35,899 nucleotides of DNA from positions 1 through 35,899 of the forward strand of contig JANXZA010000274.1 in NCBI GenBank assembly GCA_025355745.1, given 5' to 3'. The DNA comes from Rhizobacter sp. (GTDB taxonomy: Bacteria; Pseudomonadota; Gammaproteobacteria; Burkholderiales; Burkholderiaceae_C). The position numbers were made by a program, and so were the translations under genes. Numbering within the stretch: position 1 is the first letter of the stretch; every line of letters starts with the position of its first letter. A model generated the notes under the pieces. The model worked only from the letters and a program-made list of their open reading frames with translations. It did no database searches and had not been told where the DNA came from. Of the stretch, positions 8,356-16,833 are shown in pieces.

Positions 8356-9348
8356 TCAACGCAGCATCGCATCCGGCGCGCTGGCGCGTGTCAGGTCGGC
8401 TGCCAGCGCGCGTGCATCGGCTTCCCAGCCGGCCAGCTTCTGCGCCGCTGCGCGTCGCTGCGCAACGCTGGTGGAGTTGTGCAAGGCGGCGGCAAAGCTG
8501 CAGTTGAATTCGTTCAGGCGCTCGGTGTAGCGCCGGTAGGGTTCGCGCGGCGATCTCGCCATGCCTTGCACGTATGCGCGCAAGGCTGCCTGAACTTGAA
8601 CCTGCGCCTGAACCTGCACCTGAACCTGCAGCGGCAGCGACTCCCGCCCTGCTTGATCCCGCGCACCCGCCGGCCGGCCGGTCGCTTCGACGCCCGAGCG
8701 GCGCATTAGGCTCAGTGCGTCCTGCTGGCGTTGGCGGCGCTCGGCGAACCAGGTTTCAGGGTCGAACGGAGAGCGCAACAAGCCCTCGACAATGCGCGTG
8801 CGCTGGGTGTCGGTGAGCTTGCCGTAAAGGCTCTCGGCGCGCTCCAGCGTGCGCTTCAAGGTCAGCTCGGTGCGCTTGCGTGGCTCGGGCTGGAGGTAGT
8901 CGTCGCGGAACTCCTGGTTCTGCTTCGCCTGGTGCTTCTCAAGGTACTGGACCTGCTGCGGCGTGACCGTCACCAGAAATTCGGCCACCGCTGGCACGGC
9001 GTGCTCGAAGGCCGCGTTGGCGCGCGTCAGCAGCTCGGCCTGCCACTCGCAGACCCGTGCCGCACCCGTGTCGGCCAGCACTTCGGCTTGGGCGCGGGCG
9101 AGTTGGTTCGCGTAGTCGGGCAGTTGCGTGCGCCGGTGCCAGGCCATATATTGGCTCAGCGCCTCACGCACCTTCGGGGTCTGGCTGTCGTTGAAGTCGA
9201 CATAGCCGTCGAGGTACCAGTACAGCAGGTCGGGCGCCTGGCTGTAGCCGATGCGCAGTGCGCTGCAGGCGCCCAGCACGCCGAGCAGGCCGGCGCAGAG
9301 CGCCGCGATAATCAACGATCTGAACCAGGATTTGGGATTGGCAGGCAT
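8356..9348 (-). CDS. DUF6279-type lipoprotein
   Basis: This is a 330-residue protein. A signal peptide with lipobox LGAC gives an acylated Cys near residue 28. The start of the mature part, LRIGYSQAPDLLYWYLDGYV, is the hallmark of this family of alpha-helical periplasmic lipoproteins of unknown function. The rest is strongly helical and charged (TLKRTLERAESLYGKLTDTQ). A Q-V-Q-V run at about residues 240-252 is encoded by a 12-bp tandem repeat. ATG 9348 is taken as the start; an in-frame ATG at 9360 would add four residues. The start codon shares the palindrome CATG with the glmU start on the other strand, so its 5' untranslated region lies inside glmU. Confidence 0.82.
   Translation of the reverse strand: MPANPKSWFRSLIIAALCAGLLGVLGACSALRIGYSQAPDLLYWYLDGYVDFNDSQTPKVREALSQYMAWHRRTQLPDYANQLARAQAEVLADTGAARVCEWQAELLTRANAAFEHAVPAVAEFLVTVTPQQVQYLEKHQAKQNQEFRDDYLQPEPRKRTELTLKRTLERAESLYGKLTDTQRTRIVEGLLRSPFDPETWFAERRQRQQDALSLMRRSGVEATGRPAGARDQAGRESLPLQVQVQVQAQVQVQAALRAYVQGMARSPREPYRRYTERLNEFNCSFAAALHNSTSVAQRRAAAQKLAGWEADARALAADLTRASAPDAMLR
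8589..8630. repeat. 12-bp tandem repeat inside the DUF6279 lipoprotein gene
   Basis: The unit CCTGCACCTGAA, with small variants, occurs about three and a half times. On the coding strand it encodes alternating Gln and Val. The unit length is a multiple of three, so copy number can change without breaking the frame. Confidence 0.85.
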
Positions 9349-10747
9349 GGCACTCGACATCGTGATCATGGCGGCGGGCAAGGGCACGCGAATGAAATCG
9401 GCCTTGCCCAAGGTGCTGCACCGGTTGGCCGGGCGCAGTCTATTGCAGCATGTTCTGCAAACCGCTGCCGGGCTGGGGGCGCACGGCATCGTCGTGGTCA
9501 CCGGCCACGGTGCCGACGCGGTCGAGGCCTCGGCCCACGCGCCCAGGCTGCGCTTCGTGCGCCAGATACCGCAGCTCGGCACCGGCCACGCCGTGTTGCA
9601 GGCGGCACCGCTGCTGCACGACACTGGCACCACCTTGATCCTGAACGGCGACGTGCCCTTGATCGAGGCCGCCACGGCCCAGGCGCTGATCGACTCTTGC
9701 GGCGGCGCCAAGCTCGCGCTGTTAACGATCACGCTCGACGACCCGAGCGGCTACGGCCGCGTTCTGCGGGGCGACCCGGCCGGCCGCGATGCGCACGAAG
9801 GCGGCAGGGTCCACGGCATCGTCGAGCACAAGGACGCGACACCGCTGCAGCGCCAGATCCATGAGGTCTATACCGGCGTGATGGCCGCACCCACCGCGCA
9901 TCTCAAGCGCTGGCTCGCAGCGTTGAAGAACGACAACACCCAGGGCGAGTACTACCTGACCGACATCGTCGCGATGGCGGTGGCCGAAGGCGTGCCCGTC
10001 ACCGCCACCACGGCGGCGAGCGAGACCGAGGTGTTGGGCGTCAACAGCCCCGTGCAGCTCGCCGACCTGGAGCGCCGCTTCCAGCGCGCGCAGGCGACCG
10101 TGCTGATGAACGCCGGCGTGCGGCTGGCCGATCCGGCGCGCATCGACGTGCGCGGCGAGTTGCGCTGCGGCGCCGACGTGGAGATCGATGTCAACTGCGT
10201 CTTCGAAGGCGCGGTGGCGCTCGGCGACCGCGTGCGCATCGGCGCGAACTGCGTGATCCGCAACGCGGTGATCGGTGCCGACACGATCATCCATCCCTTC
10301 ACCCACATCGACGGTGAAGCGCCGGGCGTGAGCGTGGGCGCGGGCGCACGGGTCGGCCCCTTCGCTCGGCTGCGCCCCGGCGCCGTACTGGGCGAAGACG
10401 TGCACATCGGCAATTTCGTCGAGGTGAAGAACGCGACCCTGGCGCGCGGCGCGAAGGCAAACCACCTGGCCTACATCGGCGACGCCAGCATCGGCGAGCG
10501 GGTCAACTTCGGCGCCGGCGGCATCGTCGCCAACTACGACGGCGCGAACAAGCACCGCACCGTGATCGGCGCCGACGCTCACATCGGCAGCAACTGCGTG
10601 CTGGTGGCGCCGGTCAACATCGGCGATGGCGCCACCCTCGGCGCCGGCTCGACGATCTCGAAGGACGCGCCGGCCGGCCAGCTCACCGTGGCCCGGGCGC
10701 GCCAGGTGTCACTCGCAGGCTGGAAGCGGCCGTCGAAGCGGACCTGA
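9347..10747 (+). CDS. glmU: Bifunctional N-acetylglucosamine-1-phosphate uridyltransferase / glucosamine-1-phosphate acetyltransferase
   Basis: This is a 466-residue protein that makes UDP-GlcNAc for peptidoglycan and LPS. The N-terminal nucleotidyltransferase domain begins with MAAGKGTRMKSALPKVLH and carries QLGTGHAV and LNGDVPLI. The C-terminal half is a left-handed beta-helix with hexapeptide repeats (GDRVRIGANCVIRNAVIG and similar). The acetyltransferase histidine region is AKANHLAYIGDASIG, followed by GAGGIVANYDG. Length matches the family (about 455). The ATG at 9347 lines the protein up with the family start MALDIVIMAAG; the frame is open upstream to 9251 but that part reads through the divergent lipoprotein signal peptide. 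glmS is not next to it here; only a glmS tail is seen at 35764. Confidence 0.97.
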   Translation: MALDIVIMAAGKGTRMKSALPKVLHRLAGRSLLQHVLQTAAGLGAHGIVVVTGHGADAVEASAHAPRLRFVRQIPQLGTGHAVLQAAPLLHDTGTTLILNGDVPLIEAATAQALIDSCGGAKLALLTITLDDPSGYGRVLRGDPAGRDAHEGGRVHGIVEHKDATPLQRQIHEVYTGVMAAPTAHLKRWLAALKNDNTQGEYYLTDIVAMAVAEGVPVTATTAASETEVLGVNSPVQLADLERRFQRAQATVLMNAGVRLADPARIDVRGELRCGADVEIDVNCVFEGAVALGDRVRIGANCVIRNAVIGADTIIHPFTHIDGEAPGVSVGAGARVGPFARLRPGAVLGEDVHIGNFVEVKNATLARGAKANHLAYIGDASIGERVNFGAGGIVANYDGANKHRTVIGADAHIGSNCVLVAPVNIGDGATLGAGSTISKDAPAGQLTVARARQVSLAGWKRPSKRT

Positions 10748-10806
10748 GGGCCGAGTCGGCGCACCACCGCAGGCCTGGAGAACGCAGAAGTTTGCAGAGA
10801 AAAGTC

Positions 10807-10839
10807 TCACCGCAGAGTGACTCCGTTCCTCTGCGGTGA
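10807..10839. repeat. Palindromic intergenic repeat, CACCGCAGAG family, copy 1
   Basis: TCACCGCAGAG (10807-10817) and CTCTGCGGTGA (10829-10839) are perfect 11-bp inverted arms around an 11-base loop. Flanking bases 10790-10806 (GCAGAAGTTTGCAGAGAA) carry further related motifs. The element fills the gap between the convergent glmU and GGDEF/EAL genes and could work as a two-way terminator. Related copies lie at 16834, 21879 and 27034. Confidence 0.85.
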
Positions 10840-10851
10840 ATGAATTAATTT

Positions 10852-13056
10852 TCATCCACCCTGCCGTGCCACCACCCAGGCTTCGAAGTCGCCTTGCGAC
10901 AGCGGCGCCCCGATCAGCAAACCTTGCAGTTCATCGCAGCCGTGGTCGGCCAGGAAGGCGCGCTGCGCCTCGGTCTCGACACCTTCGGCCACCACCGTCA
11001 GCCCGAGGCTGCGGCCCATCTGGATGATCGCGCTGGCGATCGCTGCGGAGTCGCGGTTCGCGGGCAGGTCGTGCACGAACGAGCGGTCGATCTTCAGCTT
11101 GTCGATCGGCAATTCCTTCAGGTGGCCGAGCGACGAATAGCCGGTGCCGAAATCGTCGACCGAGATCTTCACGCCCAGCGCCTGCAGGCGGCCGAGCCGC
11201 TCCCGCACCTTTGGCAGGTCGTCCATCAGCATGCGTTCGGTGAGTTCGAGTTCGAGCATGCCGGGCTGCAAGCCTTCGGTGGGAAGCAACTGTTCGATCA
11301 GGTCGAGGAAACCGGCCGACTGGAACTGCACGCTCGACAGGTTTGCCGCCACCGTGGCCACCCGCAGCCCCATCTTGCGCCAGCGTCCGGCGCAGCGTGC
11401 CGCCTGCGCGATCACCCATTGGCCGATCGGCAGCATCAACTGGCGCTGCTCGGCCACGCCGATGAAGGCGTCGGCGCCGAGCAGGCCACGCTGCGGGTGG
11501 TGCCAGCGCAGCAGCGCCTCGGCACCTGCCAGCCGGCCGTCGCGCGCACAAACCTGCGGCTGGAAGTAGAGCTCGAATTCGCCCCGTTCCAGCGCCTGTG
11601 CGAGCTGCCCTTCGAGCACCAGCTCGGCGTAGGCCGAGCCGGCCGTGCCACCGTCGAAGAACTTGTAGTTGGCGCGGCCGCGCGACTTGGCCAGGTACAT
11701 CGCCGCGTCGGCATGGCGCACCAGCTCCTCCGGCGTGGCCGCATCGCCCGGGTACAGCGCAATGCCGATTGACGGCGTGATCGACAGCGGTCGGCCCTCG
11801 GCATCGAGCGGCGCGCCGATCGCGGCCAGCAGCTTTTGCGCCACCTCTTCGGCGTCGCGCGCGTGCGCGTCAGAGCCGGGCAGGCCGGGCAGCAGCACCA
11901 TGAACTCGTCGCCGCCGAAACGCGACACCACATCGGTGGCGCGCAGGCTGGCCGTGAAGCGCTCGGCCACGGTGCGCAGCAACGTGTCGCCCACCAGATG
12001 GCCGAGCGAATCATTGACGCGCTTGAAGTGGTCGAGGTCGATGAACAGCAGCGCCAGCTTCGAGCCGGTCTCGTCGGCAGCGCGCATTGAGTGCGTCAGG
12101 TGCTCCATGAACGAAGCGCGGTTCGGAAGGCCCGTCAGCGCGTCGTGGTGCGCCAGGTGGTGGATGCGCGCCAGCGCGCTGTGGCGGTCGCGCATGTCGC
12201 GCACGATCGTCATGCGCATGCGCTCGCCGTTGCGCAGCATCGTGCGCACGATGAACTCGACCGCGATACGCTGGCCGTGCTTGTCGATCAACACGCTTTC
12301 GTACGACGTTTCCTGACCCGAGGCGATCACCGCTGCGACCCGCGCGATGTGCTCCGGAGCGATGAACTCCAGCGTCTTGCGGCCCAGCAACTCATCGAGC
12401 CGGTAGCCGGTGAGCTCGCAGACTGGCGGGTTCGCGTCGGTGATGAAGCCGTCCCTGTGGAACACGATGCCTTCGGCGCTCGCCTGCATGAACTTGGCCA
12501 GCCGCTCCTCGGACTCGCGCAACGCATGTTCGGCCAGCCGGTGGCGGGTGATGTCTGAGATCAGCACGAAGGCGCCGATGGCGTCGCCAGCCTGCGCCGC
12601 CACTGGGTCCACCGTGCCTTCTGTTTCCGGCAGGTGCGGCAGCAGGTGCACCTCGACCCAGCGCGCCGCAGCGCCCGCCACCTTGATCTCGCGCTCGTAG
12701 AACACCGGCCTGCGCTGCGCCAGCATGCGGTCGATGTGCGGCTGAATCTCGCTGATGGACTCGACACCGATCACGTCTTGCAGCGTGCAGCCGAGGATCG
12801 ATGCCTCGTCGCGCCCGAAGGTGCGCGCGTACTGGGTGTTGGCGAAGCGGCAGCGAAGATCACCCGCACTGTAGTAGGCGATCAGGGCCGGCACGTTGTC
12901 GGCCAGCAGCCGGAACAAGCGCGCCTGCGCCGTGGCGGAGGCCAGCGCCAGCGTGCCGGGTTCGTCGGCCTTGTCGGCAGGCGGCGGCTCGGCGTTGGGC
13001 GGGGTCTGGCCGGCGGTCATCGGTGGGGGTCGCGGCTCGGGGTGCCCGGCCATCAT
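10852..13056 (-). CDS. PAS-PAS-GGDEF-EAL cyclic-di-GMP signalling protein
   Basis: This is a 734-residue protein from ATG 13056 (ATG 13020 is an alternative); no clear ribosome site marks the start. A proline-rich N-terminus of about 40 residues is followed by two PAS domains (about 46-170 and 180-300), then GGDEF (about 305-465) and EAL (about 485-730). The diguanylate cyclase site SRFGGDEFMVLLPG is canonical, and an inhibitory I-site RATD lies five residues before it. The phosphodiesterase half keeps EALLRW, ELTERMLMDD, SVDDFGTGYSSLGHL, KIDRSF and AEGVET, so both activities look possible. No membrane segment is seen, so it is cytoplasmic. It lies 80 bp after the uracil-DNA glycosylase gene on the same strand. 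The signal sensed by the PAS domains is not predictable. Confidence 0.93.
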   Translation of the reverse strand: MMAGHPEPRPPPMTAGQTPPNAEPPPADKADEPGTLALASATAQARLFRLLADNVPALIAYYSAGDLRCRFANTQYARTFGRDEASILGCTLQDVIGVESISEIQPHIDRMLAQRRPVFYEREIKVAGAAARWVEVHLLPHLPETEGTVDPVAAQAGDAIGAFVLISDITRHRLAEHALRESEERLAKFMQASAEGIVFHRDGFITDANPPVCELTGYRLDELLGRKTLEFIAPEHIARVAAVIASGQETSYESVLIDKHGQRIAVEFIVRTMLRNGERMRMTIVRDMRDRHSALARIHHLAHHDALTGLPNRASFMEHLTHSMRAADETGSKLALLFIDLDHFKRVNDSLGHLVGDTLLRTVAERFTASLRATDVVSRFGGDEFMVLLPGLPGSDAHARDAEEVAQKLLAAIGAPLDAEGRPLSITPSIGIALYPGDAATPEELVRHADAAMYLAKSRGRANYKFFDGGTAGSAYAELVLEGQLAQALERGEFELYFQPQVCARDGRLAGAEALLRWHHPQRGLLGADAFIGVAEQRQLMLPIGQWVIAQAARCAGRWRKMGLRVATVAANLSSVQFQSAGFLDLIEQLLPTEGLQPGMLELELTERMLMDDLPKVRERLGRLQALGVKISVDDFGTGYSSLGHLKELPIDKLKIDRSFVHDLPANRDSAAIASAIIQMGRSLGLTVVAEGVETEAQRAFLADHGCDELQGLLIGAPLSQGDFEAWVVARQGG

Positions 13057-13136
13057 AGGCGCGGGCCTTGCCGCTGCGCCAGTGGATTTGCCCGCAGGCA
13101 GGTTCAGCACCGCAGGGGCGCGGCACCCGCGCGGCC

Positions 13137-13916
13137 TCACTGCGGCAGCGCTGATTCCAGCGTCTGCGCCGCAAGGCACAGGTCGTCCCAGGCGCGGGCC
13201 TTGTCTTCGGGGTTGCGCAGCAGATGCGCCGGGCCGTAGCTCACGATCACCGGCACGCCGTGGTAATCGTGGACGCGGCCGCGCAGCTTGCCGCCGGGCT
13301 CGGTGCTGCCGAGCAACTGCGGCGCGAACCGGCCCAGGGCGAGGATGATGCGCGGCTGCACCAGCTGCACCTGGCGGATCAGGTAGGCCTCGCAGCGCGC
13401 CAGCTCGGCGGCGCTCGGGATGCGATTCCCGGGCGGGCGGCACTTCACGGCGTGCGCGATGTAGACCTGCTGCGCTGGCGCCGCCTTGCCCCGCGTCAGG
13501 CCGATCGCCTGGAGCATGTTGTCGAGCAACTGGCCGGCCTTGCCGACGAAGGGCTCACCCTGGGCATCTTCGGCGTCGCCCGGCGCTTCGCCGACGATCA
13601 TCCAGTGAGCCCGCGGGTTGCCGACGCCGAACACCGGCTCGTGCCGGCCCTCGCACAGCGCGCAGGCGGTGCAGCCGGCCGCCGCTTCACGCAGCGCCGG
13701 CCAGTCCATCGAAGCGACCGAGTCGGCGCGTTCGGGCTGCGCGGTCGGAGCCTCGGGTGGGGCCGCGAGCGTTGGCCCGGTCGGCGCTGTGGGCGTGACA
13801 TGAGCGGGCGCCGTTGCCTGCGCGACTGGCGCCCCGGTGACCACCGCATCTGGCGTCAACCAGAGCCTGACGCCGATTTCGCGCAGCAGCGCGAGCTGCC
13901 GCTCATCCCAGCGCAT
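13137..13916 (-). CDS. Uracil-DNA glycosylase, family 4 type (Fe-S)
   Basis: This is a 259-residue protein. An N-terminal stretch of about 25 residues and a Pro/Ala/Thr-rich linker (to about residue 65) precede the glycosylase domain. Motif 1 is IVGEAPGDAEDAQGEPFVGKAGQLL. Iron-sulfur cysteines are offered by CTACALCEGR, VKCRPPGNR and ARCEAYL. The C-terminal motif usually reads HPSxxLR or HPAxxLR but here is SYGPAHLLRNPEDK, with Gly at the His position (GGC codon at the DNA level). The expected role is removal of uracil from DNA. Its start overlaps the rimI stop by 14 bases, and it sits in the tsaB-rimI-UDG order common in Burkholderiales. Confidence 0.9.
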   Translation of the reverse strand: MRWDERQLALLREIGVRLWLTPDAVVTGAPVAQATAPAHVTPTAPTGPTLAAPPEAPTAQPERADSVASMDWPALREAAAGCTACALCEGRHEPVFGVGNPRAHWMIVGEAPGDAEDAQGEPFVGKAGQLLDNMLQAIGLTRGKAAPAQQVYIAHAVKCRPPGNRIPSAAELARCEAYLIRQVQLVQPRIILALGRFAPQLLGSTEPGGKLRGRVHDYHGVPVIVSYGPAHLLRNPEDKARAWDDLCLAAQTLESALPQ

Positions 13917-14448
13917 CGCCGCCTTTCGTCGCTGCGGCGGGGTCGATCTGCAGGCTCATCACGACCGCATCTTCGCGCCGCCCGAAGCCGGCCGGATAGT
14001 AGTTCTTGCGCTGGCCGACCTGCACGAAACCGAGCCGCCCGTACATTGCACGGGCGCGCCCATTCGACTCGCGCACTTCGAGCCAGAGCTGGCTCGCACG
14101 GCGCTCGCGCGCCAGCCTGATCAGTGCCTCGATCAGGCGCCGCGCATGGCCGCGCCCTTGCACGGCTGGCGCCACGGTGAGGTTGAGCAGGTGCAGTTCA
14201 TCGACGCCGAACATCGCGACGAAGTAGCCGAGCAGTGCATCGCCGGCGTCCATCAGCAACCACGCCGGATGACCCGCCGCGAGCGAATCGATGAAGTTGC
14301 CGCGGCTCCACGCAAACGCGTAAGCGGACACTTCCACCGCCAGCACCGCGTCGAGGTGCAGGCTCGACATCGGCCGCAGGGCAGGGCCGTCTGACGGCGT
14401 TGCCAGCGGCTGCTCGCGGGCGCGCTGCTTTGCGCCGATGGCGCTCAC
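13903..14448 (-). CDS. rimI: Ribosomal protein S18 alanine N-acetyltransferase (GNAT)
   Basis: This is a 181-residue GNAT acetyltransferase. Acetyl-CoA-binding motif A is LTVAPAVQGRGHARRLIEAL (the Q/RxxGxG/A loop is QGRGHA). The N-terminal substrate side reads VSAYAFAWSRGNFIDSL. Conserved C-terminal parts are LEVRESNGRARAMYGRLGFVQVGQRKNYY. The GTG at 14448 is chosen since it overlaps the tsaB stop in GTGA and brings in the PALRPM segment that leads into the domain; ATG 14370 would give 155 residues. RimI acetylates the N-terminal alanine of ribosomal protein S18, and tsaB-rimI adjacency is widespread. Confidence 0.92.
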   Translation of the reverse strand: MSAIGAKQRAREQPLATPSDGPALRPMSSLHLDAVLAVEVSAYAFAWSRGNFIDSLAAGHPAWLLMDAGDALLGYFVAMFGVDELHLLNLTVAPAVQGRGHARRLIEALIRLARERRASQLWLEVRESNGRARAMYGRLGFVQVGQRKNYYPAGFGRREDAVVMSLQIDPAAATKGGDALG

Positions 14449-15179
14449 CGCGCGACTCCGGCCGTCGCGGTTGCCGACAACTTGAGCGCGCGCACCGCGT
14501 CGCGCTCGACGCTGGTCAAGGCGACCTTGTCGCGCAGATAAAGCGGCAGCGCCAGTGCCGCATCGAGCGCCGCGCCAGCATCCCACGCCGCCTGCGCGAG
14601 TGGCAGCAGCGCGGCAGCACGCGGCATGGCACCCGGCAGCAGCACGGCACCGGGCGCCATCAACTGCGCACCGAACGCGGCCAGTGCGTTGCCAGCGACA
14701 CACTGCGGCGGCGCGTCCTGCCAGCGCTGGTTCAGCGCTTCGGGCGAGACCAGCATCGGCGCCTGAAGCACCTGCCAGCGGCCGGCGCCGAAGCGGTACT
14801 CAGCGGCGTAAATCTCGTTCATGCGAGCGTCCATCGCCACCCACAGCGTGGTCGCGTCGGCGCCCGCGCGGGCGTCTTCAGCAACCGCCAGCAGCGTGTC
14901 GATCGGCAGCACCGGCTTGCCGGCCCCAAACGCCAGGCCCTGCGCCACCGAGCAGGCGGTGCGCAGCCCGGTGAAGGCGCCGGGCCCGCGGCCGAAAGCG
15001 ATCGCATCCAGATCGTTCAGGGCCACGTCCGCGTCCGCCAACAGGCCCAGGACGGTCGGGATCAGGGTCGCCGATGCAGTGGCTCCACCCGGCGCATCGA
15101 CGGCCCACACGCGGCCGTGCGCGGCCAGCGCGACGCTCATCCGCTCGGTCGCGGTGTCGAAGGCGAGCAGCATGCTCAT
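14445..15179 (-). CDS. tsaB: tRNA threonylcarbamoyladenosine synthesis protein TsaB
   Basis: This is a 244-residue ASKHA-fold protein, an inactive paralogue of TsaD that scaffolds the TsaB-TsaD-TsaE complex for t6A37 of ANN-decoding tRNAs. The N-terminus MLLAFDTATERMSVAL and the GRGPGAFTGLRTACSVAQGLA segment are diagnostic of TsaB. MDARMNEIYAAEY is the conserved central block. The length is that of beta- and gammaproteobacterial TsaB. Start ATG 15179 or 15173 (MSM). It heads the operon with rimI and is divergent from dacB across 109 bp (15180-15288), which must hold both promoters; I could not fix promoter boxes there. Confidence 0.95.
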   Translation of the reverse strand: MSMLLAFDTATERMSVALAAHGRVWAVDAPGGATASATLIPTVLGLLADADVALNDLDAIAFGRGPGAFTGLRTACSVAQGLAFGAGKPVLPIDTLLAVAEDARAGADATTLWVAMDARMNEIYAAEYRFGAGRWQVLQAPMLVSPEALNQRWQDAPPQCVAGNALAAFGAQLMAPGAVLLPGAMPRAAALLPLAQAAWDAGAALDAALALPLYLRDKVALTSVERDAVRALKLSATATAGVAR

Positions 15180-15288
15180 TGCGATGTCAACGCGAGCTTG
15201 CGGGCCGGCCGGAAGGGCCGATTTGGCGAAAGGGATCGAAGCGCATCGGACGAGTTTAGCCGCGCTGGTCGCGTGCGATCATCGTTGC

Positions 15289-16803
15289 ATGGCCCGCCGA
15301 TTCTCTTGCCGATTCCCTTGCAGATTCCCCTGCCGCTTCCCGCCTCAAAGCTTGCGCCGCGCCCTGCTCGCCGCCTGGGCCGCTGCGGTTTCGTGCGCAC
15401 CGCTCGCGGCCCACGCCGCACCGGCTGCAGTGCCGGCCGAGGTGGGCCTGGCGCTGGAGCGGGCGAAGGTTCCGCGCGAGGCGCTGGTGGCGCTGGTGCA
15501 GGAGGTCGGCAGCACCGCACCGCGCTTCGCCTGGCAGGCGCAGCAAAGCGTCAACCCGGCCTCGCTGATGAAGCTGCTCACCACCTTCGCGGCGCTCGAA
15601 CTGCTCGGCCCGGCCTGGACCTGGGCCACGCCGGTCTGGCTCCAAGGCAGCGTCAAAGATGGCGTGCTCGACGGTAACCTGGTGATCAAGGGCAGCGGCG
15701 ACCCGAAGCTCGTGCTCGAGCGTCTGTGGCTGCTGCTGCGCCGCGTCCAGCAGCTCGGCGTGCGCGAGATTCGCGGCGACATCGTGCTCGACCGCAGCGA
15801 CTTCAAACTGCCCGAGCCTGCCGCGGCCGAGTTCGACGGAGAGCCGCTTCGGCCCTACAACGTGGCGGCCGACGCGCTGCTGCTGAACTTCCGCGCCCAG
15901 GTCTTCACCTTCGTGCCCGACGTGGCGCGCGGCCTCGCCTTGATTGCCGCCGACCCGCCGCTGGCCGGTGTGCGTACCGATGCCAGCGTGCCGCTGGCGC
16001 CCGGCCCGTGCGAAGACTGGCGCACTGCGCTGCGCGCCGACCTAACGGACCCATTGAGCGTGCGTTTCAGCGGTTCGTTCCCGGCCAGCTGCGGTGAGAA
16101 GACCTGGCCGCTGGCCTATGCCGAGCCGAGGCGCTACAACGAACGCGCGCTGGCCGGCCTGTGGCAAAGCATGGGCGGGCGGCTGCTCGGCACGGTGCGC
16201 GACGGCGCTGCACCGGCCACGGCGCCGAGCTTCGTCAGCACCTCACCGGCGCTGGCCGAGGTGGTGCGCGACATCAACAAGTTCAGCAACAACGTGATGG
16301 CGCAGCAACTGTTCCTGACGCTGGCGCTGACCCAGCGCGGCACCGGCACGCCCGAGCTGGCCCGCGAGGTGCTGCGCCAGTGGGCGCTGGCGCGGCTTGG
16401 CGCGGCCGCCGACGGGCTGGTCGTCGACAACGGTTCCGGCCTGTCGCGCGAAGGCCGGGTCAGCGCGCAGTTGCTGGCGCGGCTGCTGCAGCAGGCGTGG
16501 GCCAGCCCGGTGATGCCCGAGCTGATGAGCTCGCTGCCGGTGAGCGGCATTGACGGCACGCTGAAGCGCTCGCGCGCCACCCTGGGCCGGGCCCACCTGA
16601 AGACCGGTTCACTGCGCGATGTGAGCGGCGTGGCCGGCTACGTGCTGGCCAACTCGGGCCGGCGCTATGTGGTGGTGGCAATCGTCAATCACACCAACGC
16701 GAACGCCGCCCGCCCCGCCTTCGACGCCCTGGTGCAATGGGCCGCCAATGATGCCGCGCTCGGCACAACAACGGCCACAACACTGGCCGAGCCACGCAAC
16801 TGA
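15289..16803 (+). CDS. dacB: D-alanyl-D-alanine carboxypeptidase/endopeptidase (PBP4, peptidase S13)
   Basis: This is a 504-residue periplasmic penicillin-binding protein that trims and cuts peptidoglycan cross-links. The signal peptide runs to about residue 45 (LRRALLAAWAAAVSCAPLAAHAA). Active-site motifs are SLMK in PASLMKLLTTFAALELLG, SNN in KFSNNVMAQQL, and KTG in LKTGSLRDVSGVAGY. GDPKLVLERLW and DRSDF are family blocks. The basic region before the signal hydrophobic core is a C-R-F-P repeat encoded by a 12-bp tandem repeat. ATG 15289 is the only start that leaves the signal peptide intact; the frame is open further upstream but opposite tsaB. Confidence 0.94.
   Translation: MARRFSCRFPCRFPCRFPPQSLRRALLAAWAAAVSCAPLAAHAAPAAVPAEVGLALERAKVPREALVALVQEVGSTAPRFAWQAQQSVNPASLMKLLTTFAALELLGPAWTWATPVWLQGSVKDGVLDGNLVIKGSGDPKLVLERLWLLLRRVQQLGVREIRGDIVLDRSDFKLPEPAAAEFDGEPLRPYNVAADALLLNFRAQVFTFVPDVARGLALIAADPPLAGVRTDASVPLAPGPCEDWRTALRADLTDPLSVRFSGSFPASCGEKTWPLAYAEPRRYNERALAGLWQSMGGRLLGTVRDGAAPATAPSFVSTSPALAEVVRDINKFSNNVMAQQLFLTLALTQRGTGTPELAREVLRQWALARLGAAADGLVVDNGSGLSREGRVSAQLLARLLQQAWASPVMPELMSSLPVSGIDGTLKRSRATLGRAHLKTGSLRDVSGVAGYVLANSGRRYVVVAIVNHTNANAARPAFDALVQWAANDAALGTTTATTLAEPRN
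15298..15345. repeat. 12-bp tandem repeat at the start of dacB
   Basis: Four units of about 12 bases (CGATTCCCTTGC and variants) run through codons 4-19 of dacB, giving repeated Cys-Arg-Phe-Pro in the n-region of the signal peptide. The units differ by one to four bases, so the repeat is not fresh. Confidence 0.8.
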
Positions 16804-16833
16804 AATCTGAAACGTTGGCAATTTCAAACTCAC

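Noticed and set aside
13057-13443. Longer N-terminus for the GGDEF/EAL protein
   Set aside because: It would lie in an alternative frame of the UDG gene and reads as low-complexity Arg/Ala/Pro sequence.
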